A model generated the notes under the pieces. The model ran no database searches. It was not told where the DNA came from and saw only the letters and a program-made list of their open reading frames with translations. Shown in pieces: positions 18,283 through 27,125 of a stretch of DNA of 64,000 nucleotides. This DNA is from JAUSIK01 sp964362915 (GTDB taxonomy: Archaea > Nanobdellota > Nanobdellia > Pacearchaeales > GW2011-AR1). Where the stretch lies: assembly GCA_964362915.1 (NCBI GenBank), contig CAYIGH010000003.1, positions 1 through 64,000 on the forward strand, in the 5' to 3' direction. The translations under genes were made by a program, and so were the position numbers. Position 1 is the first letter of the stretch, and every line of letters begins with the position of its first letter.

Positions 18283-18444
18283 CTATCCTCCGAATCTAAA
18301 AAGCTCCTTTAAGTATCTCAAAGCATTTCCTATTGTATCTCCGGCAATTCCGCTAAAAACCAAATACAAAACCAATAATGCTAATAAAACAATAATAGGC
18401 ACTAAAACAATCCATGGCAATTCTATCCCTCTTTTATTGAACAT
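18283..18444 (-). CDS. Small pilin-like protein (53 aa), first gene of operon
   Basis: 53 codons: MFNKRGIELPW, a long hydrophobic helix, and an amphipathic end (ALRYLKELFRFGG). The NKRG plus hydrophobic stretch is a class III-type signal with almost no head. It heads the operon; a TATA-like TTTAATAATATAAG lies upstream. Tiny headless pilins of this kind may be structural or assembly subunits. Confidence 0.62.
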   Translation of the reverse strand: MFNKRGIELPWIVLVPIIVLLALLVLYLVFSGIAGDTIGNALRYLKELFRFGG

Positions 18445-18572
18445 ATTTCTAGTAAAACCCTTATATTATTAAACCTTATTCTAATGGTATCGCTCATCAT
18501 AAACATAAAAACCGCACAATTTATAACATTCCTATTTCTTAATATTACAGCTAAATAGCCAAAAAGAGGAAG

Positions 18573-20744
18573 ATGCCAACAACAAAACAAATCCTGGAAA
18601 AGTATTCCAGAAAATTGGAATCAGAAATCTATGATGCAGAAAAACCGTATCCAGAACAATTTTCAGAAGAATACGCAAAATTCAGGCAGGAAATGATTCC
18701 AGAACTCTCAAAATATGAACGCTGGGCTAAATCTTTAGGAAATATAATCAAGATAAGAATTGCTGAAAAAGACAGGCAAAAAATACAAAACTATCTTGAT
18801 AATGCTCGTTTAGGTGTCACTGCCTCAGAAGCAATAACCCTGGCATTAATCTCAATGCTGGGTATTTTTTTCCTGGCAATATTGACAACAGTCTCTATCT
18901 ATCTGATCTTTCCCCCGTCCAATCTTAATAATTTAGTCCTCCTATCTTTCTTAGGCATAATCACAAGTTTCTTTGTTTTTTACTATGTCTATTCCATGCC
19001 AAAACGTCTCTCTAATATCTATCGCTTGCAATCCTCATCTCAAATGGTGCCTGCAATCCTCTATATTGTAGTTTATATGAAGCACACCTCAAATTTAGAA
19101 AGAGCGATTCATTTTGCCTCAGAACATTTAGAAGGCACTCTGGCTTTAGACTTCAAAAAGATTTTCTATGATGTTGAAATAGGAAAATCCTCTACAATAA
19201 AACAATCCCTTGATGTATACTTAGAAACATGGCGCGATTATGCCCCAGAATTTATAGAATCCTTTCATTTGATAGAATCTTCTCTTTTTGAGCCATCAGA
19301 ATCAAGAAGAATACAAATTTTAGAAAAAAGCCTTCAAATAATCTTAGATGGAGTTTATGAAAAAATGCTGAAATATTCAAGAGAAATTCGCTCACCATTA
19401 ACAAACGTCTATATGCTTGGAATAATCCTGCCAACACTCGGGCTTGCCCTTCTTCCCCTGGCATCAACTCTCTTAGGAGGAATATTAAAATGGTATCATA
19501 TAGCAGTTCTCTTCAATATAATAATTCCATTTCTGGTATTCTACCTTGTTTCAGAAGTTCTACTAAAACGTCCAGGTGGTTATGGCGAATCTGAGATTCT
19601 TGAATTAAACCCAAACTATCAAGAATTCAAATCAAAAAAACCGTGGTTCAAAGCAGCCCTAATTTCTCTGCCTCTATTTATTATTGGAATCGCCCCCTTC
19701 CTCCTCCAAATAAAAGAAATCAGTGCATTATTAGGCATAAAATCAGATTATACATTCGCTGAATTAGGTATAACATTCCTAGCCAATACAAAAATCTTTG
19801 ATTTTAAAACAATAGAAAACACAATAACAGGTCCATTTGGCCCTGTAGCACTAATCCTGAGCTTATTTATACCTTTATCAATAGGTTTATTCTTCTCAAT
19901 ATCCTATAAACAAAAAACAAGCTCTATAATTCAAGCAAGAGAAGATACAAAAATCCTGGAAGAAGAATTCACAAATTCAATATTCCAATTAGGCAATCGC
20001 CTAGGAGATGGTGTTCCAGCTGAAATTGCATTTGCGCATGTTGCAGAATTAACTAAAACAGAAAAAACCCACGACTTTTTTGCATTAGTAAATCAAAATA
20101 TCCAACAGGCAGGTATGTCCTTAGAATCTGCTATTTTCAACAAAAAAAGAGGAGCAATAATTTTCTTCCCCTCTCCTTTAATAGCAACTTCAATGAAGAT
20201 TCTTGTTGAGTCTGTAAAAAAAGGCCTTCAAGTGGCAGCACGTTCTTTAATGGCAATTTCAGAATATGTAAAAAATATCAACAAAATAAATCAGCGCCTT
20301 AAGGATCTCCTCGCAGAAATAATAACTGACATGAAATCAAATATGACGTTTTTGGCTCCATTATTAGCAGGCATAGTAGTCGGGCTGGCTGCGATGATAA
20401 CCTCAATTCTAAACAAATTGCAGGCTTTCCAAGCAGAAATAAGTTCAGGAAGCGGCGCAGCAGGCGTCACAAATCTAGCTAATATAGCAAACCTGTTCCA
20501 AGTAGATAAAATGATTCCTCCATATTTCATACAGGCCTCTATCGGAATTTATATAATACAGATAGTTTTCATCCTGACATCTGCTTTAATAACTGTTGAA
20601 GCAGGCCGCGATATCCTAAAAGAAAAATACGAGCTCTCCCATAATTTGTCAAAAAGCCTAACTCTTTATCTAATCACTGCCCTATTATCAATTCTGGCTT
20701 TGACTCTCCTTGCCTCAATAGCACTAGGTAACTTATCTGGCTAA
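18573..20744 (+). CDS. Type IV pilus/archaellum platform protein (FlaJ/TadC-like, GspF fold)
   Basis: 723 residues. An N-terminal cytoplasmic part is followed by two GspF-type halves, each with a helical cytoplasmic domain and TM helices (about 95-150, 275-335, 365-395, 415-440, 590-620, 650-720). Typical features include SSSQMVPAILYIVVYMK and GNRLGDGVPAEIAFAHVAELT. The platform protein couples the ATPase to pilin extraction. It is transcribed divergently from the pilin-like operon, and the ATPase is about 3 kb further on. Confidence 0.85.
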   Translation: MPTTKQILEKYSRKLESEIYDAEKPYPEQFSEEYAKFRQEMIPELSKYERWAKSLGNIIKIRIAEKDRQKIQNYLDNARLGVTASEAITLALISMLGIFFLAILTTVSIYLIFPPSNLNNLVLLSFLGIITSFFVFYYVYSMPKRLSNIYRLQSSSQMVPAILYIVVYMKHTSNLERAIHFASEHLEGTLALDFKKIFYDVEIGKSSTIKQSLDVYLETWRDYAPEFIESFHLIESSLFEPSESRRIQILEKSLQIILDGVYEKMLKYSREIRSPLTNVYMLGIILPTLGLALLPLASTLLGGILKWYHIAVLFNIIIPFLVFYLVSEVLLKRPGGYGESEILELNPNYQEFKSKKPWFKAALISLPLFIIGIAPFLLQIKEISALLGIKSDYTFAELGITFLANTKIFDFKTIENTITGPFGPVALILSLFIPLSIGLFFSISYKQKTSSIIQAREDTKILEEEFTNSIFQLGNRLGDGVPAEIAFAHVAELTKTEKTHDFFALVNQNIQQAGMSLESAIFNKKRGAIIFFPSPLIATSMKILVESVKKGLQVAARSLMAISEYVKNINKINQRLKDLLAEIITDMKSNMTFLAPLLAGIVVGLAAMITSILNKLQAFQAEISSGSGAAGVTNLANIANLFQVDKMIPPYFIQASIGIYIIQIVFILTSALITVEAGRDILKEKYELSHNLSKSLTLYLITALLSILALTLLASIALGNLSG

Positions 20745-20748
20745 AAAA

Positions 20749-21012
20749 TTAAGTAGTTAGAGCTCTTATTATGATATATCCCAAAATAATTATCGCTGCA
20801 ATTTTAATTAAATCAGGCCAATTAGTTGTCTGTCCTCTTTTTTTCATTTTAAGATATTCAAAATATGCTTCTATTTTAGATAATCTCTCCGATGTATTTA
20901 AGTCTTTTTCTAATCTTTGAATATTAGATCTAACTAAATTTATATCTTCTTTATTCTGTTTAATTTCATTAATAGAGCTGATAATAAAAATTAAAACAAT
21001 TGTTGCAATCAA
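20749..21012 (-). CDS. Membrane protein with coiled coil and internal KKRGQ segment
   Basis: About 87 codons: hydrophobic helix, a coiled coil (INEIKQNKEDINLVRSNIQR region), then MKKRGQTTNWPDLIK and a second hydrophobic helix. The start is uncertain: only TTG is available at 21012, and the frame stays open to 21063. An internal ATG at 20847 would give a 32-residue protein with a perfect class III-type N-terminus (KKRGQ). Either one coiled-coil protein or a tiny headless pilin is encoded. It converges on the platform gene, five bases apart. Confidence 0.45.
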   Translation of the reverse strand: MIATIVLIFIISSINEIKQNKEDINLVRSNIQRLEKDLNTSERLSKIEAYFEYLKMKKRGQTTNWPDLIKIAAIIILGYIIIRALTT

Positions 21013-21053
21013 AACAATCCAAGAGACTATTTCATTTTCCTTTTCAAGATTAA

Positions 21054-21134
21054 TTAAATTAAATTAGAAATAGCCAATATATCAATAGAAAGAATAATAG
21101 TCATCAAAATTCCTATTGAAGTTTGTCTATTCAT
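21054..21134 (-). CDS. Possible 26-residue hydrophobic peptide
   Basis: A 26-codon frame, MNRQTSIGILM plus a hydrophobic stretch, beginning one base after the stop of the GMP synthase-like gene. The size is at the edge of what can be believed; the support is only its placement and coherent hydrophobic composition. Confidence 0.25.
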   Translation of the reverse strand: MNRQTSIGILMTIILSIDILAISNLI

Positions 21135-21135
21135 C

Positions 21136-21573
21136 TTAAACTTCTCTGATAACATTCTGTTCTTCTCTAAGGACATATAAAACCTTATTTATTAAAATCT
21201 CTTTTCCCTTACTCGCCCAACGACCTAATCTCTTCAACCATCTTGGATAATTGCCGCTTTCTAAACTTCTAAATAAAGAATCAAAAGATCTTAGTCTTTC
21301 CATATAATATTTCTTCTCAACCTCATTTGTAATTCTATTGCTTAATCTTCTCGTAAATTCTTCTTGATCCCAAACAAATCTATTATTATAAACAATCTCA
21401 ATCTCACAAGGATATCCATATGTTCTTCCATCTCCCTGTACACCAACACTTTTAACATCATACATTCTTGTTCCTGAATAAGAATATTTTATATTAAACC
21501 TTTTCAATTCTTCCTTAAGAATCTTATCAGCATCTCTAGCAAAGCCAGCCAATAATTCATCCAGATTTTCCAT
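21136..21573 (-). CDS. Stand-alone protein resembling the GMP synthase C-terminal (dimerisation) domain
   Basis: 145 residues. Residues 42-53 read SVGVQGDGRTYG and residues 77-85 LSNRITNEV, two signatures of the C-terminal domain of GuaA (typically SVGVxGDxRTYG and SxRITNEV). There is no ATP-pyrophosphatase domain, and the catalytic KPPxTIEWE end is absent; instead the C-terminus is basic and helical (WLKRLGRWASKGKE). It therefore cannot make GMP alone. Possible roles are a regulatory partner of GMP synthase or a repurposed nucleotide-binding domain. Confidence 0.6.
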   Translation of the reverse strand: MENLDELLAGFARDADKILKEELKRFNIKYSYSGTRMYDVKSVGVQGDGRTYGYPCEIEIVYNNRFVWDQEEFTRRLSNRITNEVEKKYYMERLRSFDSLFRSLESGNYPRWLKRLGRWASKGKEILINKVLYVLREEQNVIREV

Positions 21574-21777
21574 AAAAACTAAATAAAAACAAATTTTTAA
21601 ACATTTATATCTCGGGAGCCCTGTTCTGCGTTTTTCTTTTGCACTATTTCACTATTTGGTTTCCCTTACAATTTTAGCAAATTATTTTATTTTTCATATT
21701 AACATCTATCTCTAATAATATTAATATAAACTACTATATAAACCTTCCTATTATATTAATGTTTTTACTTAAATTCA

Positions 21778-21831
21778 TTAATAAAAGAAAAAATATATAA
21801 CGTTTATGTAAACTATTTTTTCTCTTATTAA
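21778..21831. repeat. Long inverted repeat upstream of the Fic gene
   Basis: Arms at 21778-21795 and 21814-21831 are complementary at 17 of 18 positions, separated by 18 bases whose second half (GTTTATGTAAAC) is itself nearly palindromic. It lies 86 bases before the Fic start, upstream of its TATA box, where a regulator could bind. The surrounding 21574-21916 stretch is very AT-rich and otherwise holds only the two promoters. Confidence 0.5.
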
Positions 21832-21886
21832 TATAATAAACTAAATAAGTAAATAAAATCATACTTATTATCGTAAAAGTAGAAAA

Positions 21887-21896
21887 GTATAAATAC
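21887..21896 (+). promoter_or_regulatory. TATA box of the Fic gene
   Basis: AGTATAAATA preceded by a purine-rich BRE-like AGAAA. The distance of 21-30 bases to the ATG at 21917 predicts a leaderless transcript. Confidence 0.6.
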
Positions 21897-21916
21897 TAAT
21901 AAAATTTAAGAATATT

Positions 21917-23104
21917 ATGGACTTGCTTAAATTTAATGCTAAAGCTGGAAGATTAGTAAGGAGAAGTGCTACATTTGGAAGAGAGTTTATGGAGTTTGAT
22001 TATTTCTTTCCAAACGAATTGCCTGATATGAGAGACATTTGTAATGATCTCTCTCTAATTGAAATATCTAATGAGGCAAATAGGGCAATAGGAGAATTAC
22101 ACGGGCTAATTAATAATATAGGTATGATAGGAACGTTAAAATTATTTGTTGAACCATATTTAAGAAAAGAAGCAGTAGATAGTTCTGAAATTGAGGGAAC
22201 AAAAGTTTCCTTAACAGATGTTTTTTTAAGTGAGGCTGGAAGTAAAAAACCAGAAATTCTTAATCCAAATATTAAAGAAGTAGTTAATTTTGTTAGGGCG
22301 ATAGATTATGCATTGATGGAATTAAAGGAAGGTAAGAAAATCAGTAAGGAATTGATAAATAAAATACATCAGATTCTTCTTGAAGGAACGAGAGGAAAAG
22401 ATAAAAAAATTGGAGATTATAGAAAACAACAAAATTGGATTGAAGGAAATGATGTATTGGATGCAAGATTTGTCCCCCCGTCAGAAACGGAAGTAGAAAA
22501 ACTAATGCAATATTTATTTGATTATATAAATAAAGAAGATGGATATATGAGATTAATTAAAGCTGGGTTAATTCATTATTATTTTGAAACAATACATCCC
22601 TATGAAGATGGAAACGGGAGGGTTGGAAGAACATTAATTTTATTATATCTTCTTCAAACAAAAATTTTAAATGAGCCTATATTACATTTAAGCCCATATT
22701 TTAAACGATACAAAGAAAACTATTATGGCCTTCTAATGAATGTTAGAGAAACAGGCGATTATAACAGATGGATTAAATTCTTTTTGACTGGAGTAATCGA
22801 AGTAGCAATTAATACATCAAATAAAGTAAGAAAATTAGTGAAGTTATATAACTCTTATCGGAATTGTTTAATAAATGTTAAAGCTACATCTATTTCATTT
22901 AAACTATTAGATAAATTCTTTGAGCGACCTTACTATTTTATAACTCTCCTTGAAGAAGAATTAAAAGAGAATTATCCTAAAACAAAAAGAGGTTTAAATT
23001 ATCTAATAAAATGTAATATTATAAAATTGTATACAAAATATAAAAGAAATAAGATTTATCTCGCTCAAGAAGTTTTAAAAATCCTCGAAGAAGATTTGAT
23101 TTAA
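21917..23104 (+). CDS. Fic/DOC family protein with N-terminal inhibitory helix
   Basis: 395 residues. The catalytic motif is HPYEDGNGRVGR (His227-Arg238), close to the Fic consensus HxFx(D/E)GNGRxxR with Tyr in place of Phe. An upstream inhibition motif, S-x-x-x-E-G at residues 89-94 (SSEIEG), places it in the class II group, whose glutamate blocks productive ATP binding. The C-terminal 110 residues look like a winged-helix DNA-binding segment. Fic enzymes transfer AMP to protein hydroxyls, and class II forms often sense their own regulation. No antitoxin gene is adjacent. Confidence 0.9.
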   Translation: MDLLKFNAKAGRLVRRSATFGREFMEFDYFFPNELPDMRDICNDLSLIEISNEANRAIGELHGLINNIGMIGTLKLFVEPYLRKEAVDSSEIEGTKVSLTDVFLSEAGSKKPEILNPNIKEVVNFVRAIDYALMELKEGKKISKELINKIHQILLEGTRGKDKKIGDYRKQQNWIEGNDVLDARFVPPSETEVEKLMQYLFDYINKEDGYMRLIKAGLIHYYFETIHPYEDGNGRVGRTLILLYLLQTKILNEPILHLSPYFKRYKENYYGLLMNVRETGDYNRWIKFFLTGVIEVAINTSNKVRKLVKLYNSYRNCLINVKATSISFKLLDKFFERPYYFITLLEEELKENYPKTKRGLNYLIKCNIIKLYTKYKRNKIYLAQEVLKILEEDLI

Positions 23105-23188
23105 TTTTTTTAATTAGTTTACCAGCCGTTAAATTAACAATGCCATAAAACAGCAAAACTTAAATAATATACAACAAAATTATTTTCT

Positions 23189-23575
23189 ATGGAAGAAATA
23201 AAAGTCAGGCAAACCCTAAAGATAGAAGAACTGATAGATAAACGGCACTATTACACAAGATTTTTAGCTGGTCTTGATACGAATCAGAAAGAACTAAATC
23301 TAGAAGTAACTGAAATAAAAACCAATCCAAGAGAATACAATTGGAGATTCACGGATGCAAAAGGACAAGAAGTGAAACTCTTGCCATATGCAAGAAGTGC
23401 ATTTAAGGAAAAAGCACATACACATTATCTAGCACATATAATAGAAGGAGAAAAAATATTGCAAAAAGCAAAACAAAAACCCCTAATAACTCTAGAAAAA
23501 TGGAAAAAAATTGAAGTTGAACAAACAACCTTCATTAACGAAGCATATATTAAAGAAATGCCATTCTCAAAGTGA
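23189..23575 (+). CDS. Hypothetical protein, 128 aa
   Basis: Soluble, charged, with a patterned beta start and helical end (HYLAHIIEGEKILQKAKQK). No family recognised. A TATA-like ACTTAAATAATATA at 23159-23172 fits a leaderless ATG at 23189. Convergent with the secretion ATPase gene. Confidence 0.55.
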   Translation: MEEIKVRQTLKIEELIDKRHYYTRFLAGLDTNQKELNLEVTEIKTNPREYNWRFTDAKGQEVKLLPYARSAFKEKAHTHYLAHIIEGEKILQKAKQKPLITLEKWKKIEVEQTTFINEAYIKEMPFSK

Positions 23576-23607
23576 AGAAACTCATAAATCTTCTATGCTT
23601 CTTATCA

Positions 23608-25878
23608 TTACCACTTCTCTGCTTCCTTATAAAGCCATTCCTTCCATCTAGGAAAAACAAACTCTTCTAAAGGCAATCCATGCTCTTCTCTAGCCTCGTC
23701 GCTGATTCTATGAAAAACCTCATTAGATAAAGTATTAAATTCCGCTTCTAATAATTCCGGCTTTCCAAGCTTCTCAGCTGCCTCAACAATTTCCTGCTTT
23801 ACTTTGCCTCTCAAAATTATATTATCATAAACAGCATCCCAGTTCCCCGCCCATCCTTTAACATTTCCCGCAATATTCTTAATAATTTCAGATTCTCCAT
23901 TGATTAATTCAGGCGTAGGTTCTAATTCATCCTTTTCAACATTATATCTTAATAAATCAACAAATCCTTTCTCTGATAAAGGATCCTTATTCCAATGCTT
24001 TCTCACTTCTGTAACACTAACTATTCTTCTCGCAGAATGCAATCCGTCAGCTGTTCTGATCGGATTAGCTACAACAATAATATCTGTTGCCTTAAAGCTT
24101 GTAGGAGGAACATCTAAATCATTAACAACCCTGTCAAAAACCCCATAAGGAGAATCACCGTGAATAGTCCCGGCAACTACATTAGCCAATGCCCCTATCC
24201 TCATTGCCTCATATAATGCCTTTGCCTCTTTGCTTCTAACTTCTCCAACAATTAAAGCAGAATCTCCTAGTCTCAAACTAGTTCTAATCCCTTCTGAAGC
24301 CTCAACCTCAGTCGTCCCCTTAACCAACGCCGATCTAACCTTCATTCGCATTATATCATAACCTATGCGTCTCATAGAATCAGCAGGAATCTCTAAAGTA
24401 TCCTCAATCAAAATAACCCTATATTTAGACATTATCTCAAGCATTAAACTTCCTAAAAAACTAGTTTTTCCTGAACTTCTTGTTCCAGCAATAAGCATTG
24501 TCCTTCCTCCTGCAATCAGAAAGCTAAGCAATCCTGCGCCAAAAGAATTTATCATTTTATTCTTAATAAATAAAGGCAAAGTCCATGGTTCATCCCTATG
24601 CCTTCTAAAAGCATAAGCCAGGCCAGAAGGAGATAACGGCCTAGTAACCGCAGCAACTCTCGCTCTGGCATTCTTAAAAATAAGGTCTGTATCCAAAACA
24701 GGATTTGCCTCATCTAATGGTCTGCCTGATTGCAGTCTTAATTTAGCAGCCCACGAATCAGCATCTTCATAACTAGGAAGAATGTTAGTCACGCATTCGT
24801 CATAATCAGAATGCCTAACAAAAACATTATTCAATCCTATGGGGGCGTTTAATACAATATCTTGAAGCTTATTGTCCATAAGTAAAATCTCAATTAATCC
24901 AAAACCAATAGTATTTCTGACTAAAATCCTGGCAAGTTTATTCAATTCTCTATAACTAAGCCCTATTCCTTTACTTCTAGCCAATTCCTGCAGCAAATCC
25001 TTGGAAACATTAAAAAAAACTTCTCTTGTTCTTTCAGGGTCCGTAAATTCCTCTGCCTTTGGCCTATGTTCAGTCAAAACATTTCTGGCTAAATTAACAA
25101 GCATATGGTGCTCTTCATTTAATTCATATTCAGGCGGCATAGTATGATAAAAATATTTGGAATCATTCTCTCTTTTCATAATAGTTACGCTGATATTTTC
25201 ATCCTCTCCAATTTTGTACTGGTCAATGAGTTCAGCATCTTTAGGAAGTTCAGCCATTAATCTTGTAAAACTAAAATTAGGCAGAACATCTGGCCTGAAA
25301 ATATCCGCATAAATATTTCTATTGCCAAAGCCATAGTCATCTACTAAACTTACAACATTTTGTATAAGTTTAGTGCCTTCCAACAATCCCTGAAATCTCT
25401 CAAGCAACCGTATATAATTGACTAAATTCCCTCTCTTAACTGCCTCTCCGCTCTTTAAACTCTCTCTCAATCCTCTTATCCTATTTTTTAATTCAATATA
25501 GCATCCTACAGGATCTTGTCTTAATAACCCTAATAAATAACTCAAATCTCCATATATCTCAGAAGCATTTCCAAAAAATCTTAATTTAGCAGGGGACAAT
25601 AGCTCTTCCTGTTTAACTAAAAAATTATAGAGCCTTGCAATCTCTGTCAATAAACTGACTTGTTGAAAAGCATAATTATAATTCCTCTGCTGTACAAAAA
25701 CTATTCTAGTAACATTAGGGTTATTAATCAAAGCGTCAATAGTTCTAGCCATAACATCTGCACTTTCAGCAATACTGGGAACATAATTAGCCAGGAGATA
25801 ATTAACATATAAAATATCTTCTCCTTCATGCCTCTCAATTTCAACAGCGTAAAGTGGCGCACCTTCTTTGAAAATCAT
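23608..25878 (-). CDS. Type II/IV secretion ATPase (FlaI/TadA-like)
   Basis: 756 residues, long for the family because of an extra N-terminal domain. Walker A is GTRSSGKTS (Gly465-Thr472); the aspartate box is VILIEDTLEIP; the Walker B/His region reads LIVGEVRSKEAKALYEAM and AGTIHGDS. It powers pilin assembly or secretion together with the platform protein at 18573-20744. Its ATG is 23 bases after a promoter core identical to that of the gene at 27661-28206. Confidence 0.92.
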   Translation of the reverse strand: MIFKEGAPLYAVEIERHEGEDILYVNYLLANYVPSIAESADVMARTIDALINNPNVTRIVFVQQRNYNYAFQQVSLLTEIARLYNFLVKQEELLSPAKLRFFGNASEIYGDLSYLLGLLRQDPVGCYIELKNRIRGLRESLKSGEAVKRGNLVNYIRLLERFQGLLEGTKLIQNVVSLVDDYGFGNRNIYADIFRPDVLPNFSFTRLMAELPKDAELIDQYKIGEDENISVTIMKRENDSKYFYHTMPPEYELNEEHHMLVNLARNVLTEHRPKAEEFTDPERTREVFFNVSKDLLQELARSKGIGLSYRELNKLARILVRNTIGFGLIEILLMDNKLQDIVLNAPIGLNNVFVRHSDYDECVTNILPSYEDADSWAAKLRLQSGRPLDEANPVLDTDLIFKNARARVAAVTRPLSPSGLAYAFRRHRDEPWTLPLFIKNKMINSFGAGLLSFLIAGGRTMLIAGTRSSGKTSFLGSLMLEIMSKYRVILIEDTLEIPADSMRRIGYDIMRMKVRSALVKGTTEVEASEGIRTSLRLGDSALIVGEVRSKEAKALYEAMRIGALANVVAGTIHGDSPYGVFDRVVNDLDVPPTSFKATDIIVVANPIRTADGLHSARRIVSVTEVRKHWNKDPLSEKGFVDLLRYNVEKDELEPTPELINGESEIIKNIAGNVKGWAGNWDAVYDNIILRGKVKQEIVEAAEKLGKPELLEAEFNTLSNEVFHRISDEAREEHGLPLEEFVFPRWKEWLYKEAEKW

Positions 25879-25900
25879 ATATCTCCAAAAATATCAATAA

Positions 25901-25915
25901 TTAAATATCTTTCGT
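25901..25915 (-). promoter_or_regulatory. Core promoter of the secretion ATPase (15-bp motif shared with 28229-28243)
   Basis: Minus-strand ACGAAAGATATTTAA: a BRE-like ACGAAAG joined to the TATA box ATATTTAA. It is identical to the copy at 28229-28243 and lies the same 23 bases from the start codon of its gene. Confidence 0.65.
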
Positions 25916-25966
25916 AAAACAAAAACTAATCCAAAATAATATAAACCCTGCAATCCTAACAATAAC

Positions 25967-26272
25967 ATGGGCCCTCCGACAGAATATGCAGAACAGCAAT
26001 ATTCTTCTGACATGAACCTAAAAATAAGAGATATTGAAGATAAACTTAATTTGTTAAGAAATAGAGTCATGCTAATAGGCCAGTCTCATGTGGATGAAAG
26101 AGAGAAAAACTTTTCGCAAATTCAAGAAATGAAAAAACAGATTCTTCAAATGAAGGAGGAAAATATAAGAATCAGCGCGCTTTTACAAAGATTAACAGAA
26201 CAACTCAACAACACTATAAGAAAAGAAGAACTTACAATACTTCAAAGACAATTTGATTTATTCAGAAAATAA
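25967..26272 (+). CDS. Coiled-coil protein, probable secretion partner
   Basis: 101 residues, almost entirely heptad-patterned helix after a short polar N-terminus (MGPPTEYAEQQ). Divergent from the ATPase gene, 88 bases away, and followed one base later by another coiled-coil gene. Function inferred only from context: a cytoplasmic adaptor of the pilus/secretion motor, comparable to archaellum accessory coiled coils. Confidence 0.55.
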   Translation: MGPPTEYAEQQYSSDMNLKIRDIEDKLNLLRNRVMLIGQSHVDEREKNFSQIQEMKKQILQMKEENIRISALLQRLTEQLNNTIRKEELTILQRQFDLFRK

Positions 26273-26273
26273 A

Positions 26274-27103
26274 ATGGGAATAATAGAAGAAATAGGAAAA
26301 ATGAGGCAGTTTGGAAAATCAGATCAGGAGATTGTAAAAACATTGCGGCAAAGAGGAATATCAGACAAAGAAATCTCAAATCTCCTATCTCAGTCACAAA
26401 TTAAAGAAGCAGTAACATCTCCGTCACAAACATTATCTCCTATGCAAGATCCTCCTGATACATCTAATTATCAAACCCCTTACTTCGGTATGTCTCCAAC
26501 AATAGAAGAGCTTGGCTCTATGCAGCCATCTCTTCTAAATCAGCAGCAAGCCTATCAAGAGCCAATACCATCCACCCCTGCGCCGCTCCAAGAAGCACAG
26601 TATCCTGAAGAACAACTCTATCCACAAGAATCATATCCTGAAACTTACCCGCAGCAATACCTGAACAAACTTATGACTATAACTATCAATATCCGCAATA
26701 CACACAATCATCAATAAGTTCAGATACAATATCAGAAATAGCAGAGCAAGTCGTGGCAGAAAAATTATCAAAAATCAGAGATAGGCTGGAAAAAAATATA
26801 GATTTAAAAACAATATTTGAAACAAAACTTTCGAATGTTGATGAAAGGCTCCAAAGAATAGAAAAAATCATAGATCGTTTACAGCTCTCAATCTTGCAAA
26901 GAGTTGGTGAATACGTAACAAATGTCTCTGATTTAAAGAAGGAATTAGTTGAAACCCAAAAATCTTTTAATACATTAGCCCATCATTCTCATTCGTCAGC
27001 ACATTCAGCCCATCCACATCCAAACCATTCACATCAAACTCACCCAAATTCTCATATATCCCATACGCATTCAAAACACAAAAAAACCAAGCATCATCCT
27101 TAA
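26274..27103 (+). pseudogene. Coiled-coil protein gene broken by a one-base frameshift
   Basis: The first part (26274-26717) encodes an N-terminal helical motif (IVKTLRQRGISDKEISNLL) and a long Pro/Gln/Tyr-rich linker. The second part (in frame through 27103) continues the same linker style (PEQTYDYNYQYPQYTQ), then a coiled coil and a His/Ser-rich tail (27 percent or more histidine at the end). The two frames join at about 26655-26662, where one missing C in a TACC(C)T run would restore Q-Y-P-E-Q-T. The intact protein would be about 275 residues. A sequencing error, a real mutation or programmed frameshifting are all possible. It begins one base after the previous coiled-coil gene. Confidence 0.65.
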
Positions 27104-27125
27104 TAATAAAAATATTTAAATAAAA

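Noticed and set aside
21600..21700. Possible tRNA or structured RNA in the AT-rich gap
   Set aside because: No cloverleaf, no T-loop GTTCRA block and no acceptor pairing could be found; the same search elsewhere in the window gave no tRNA.
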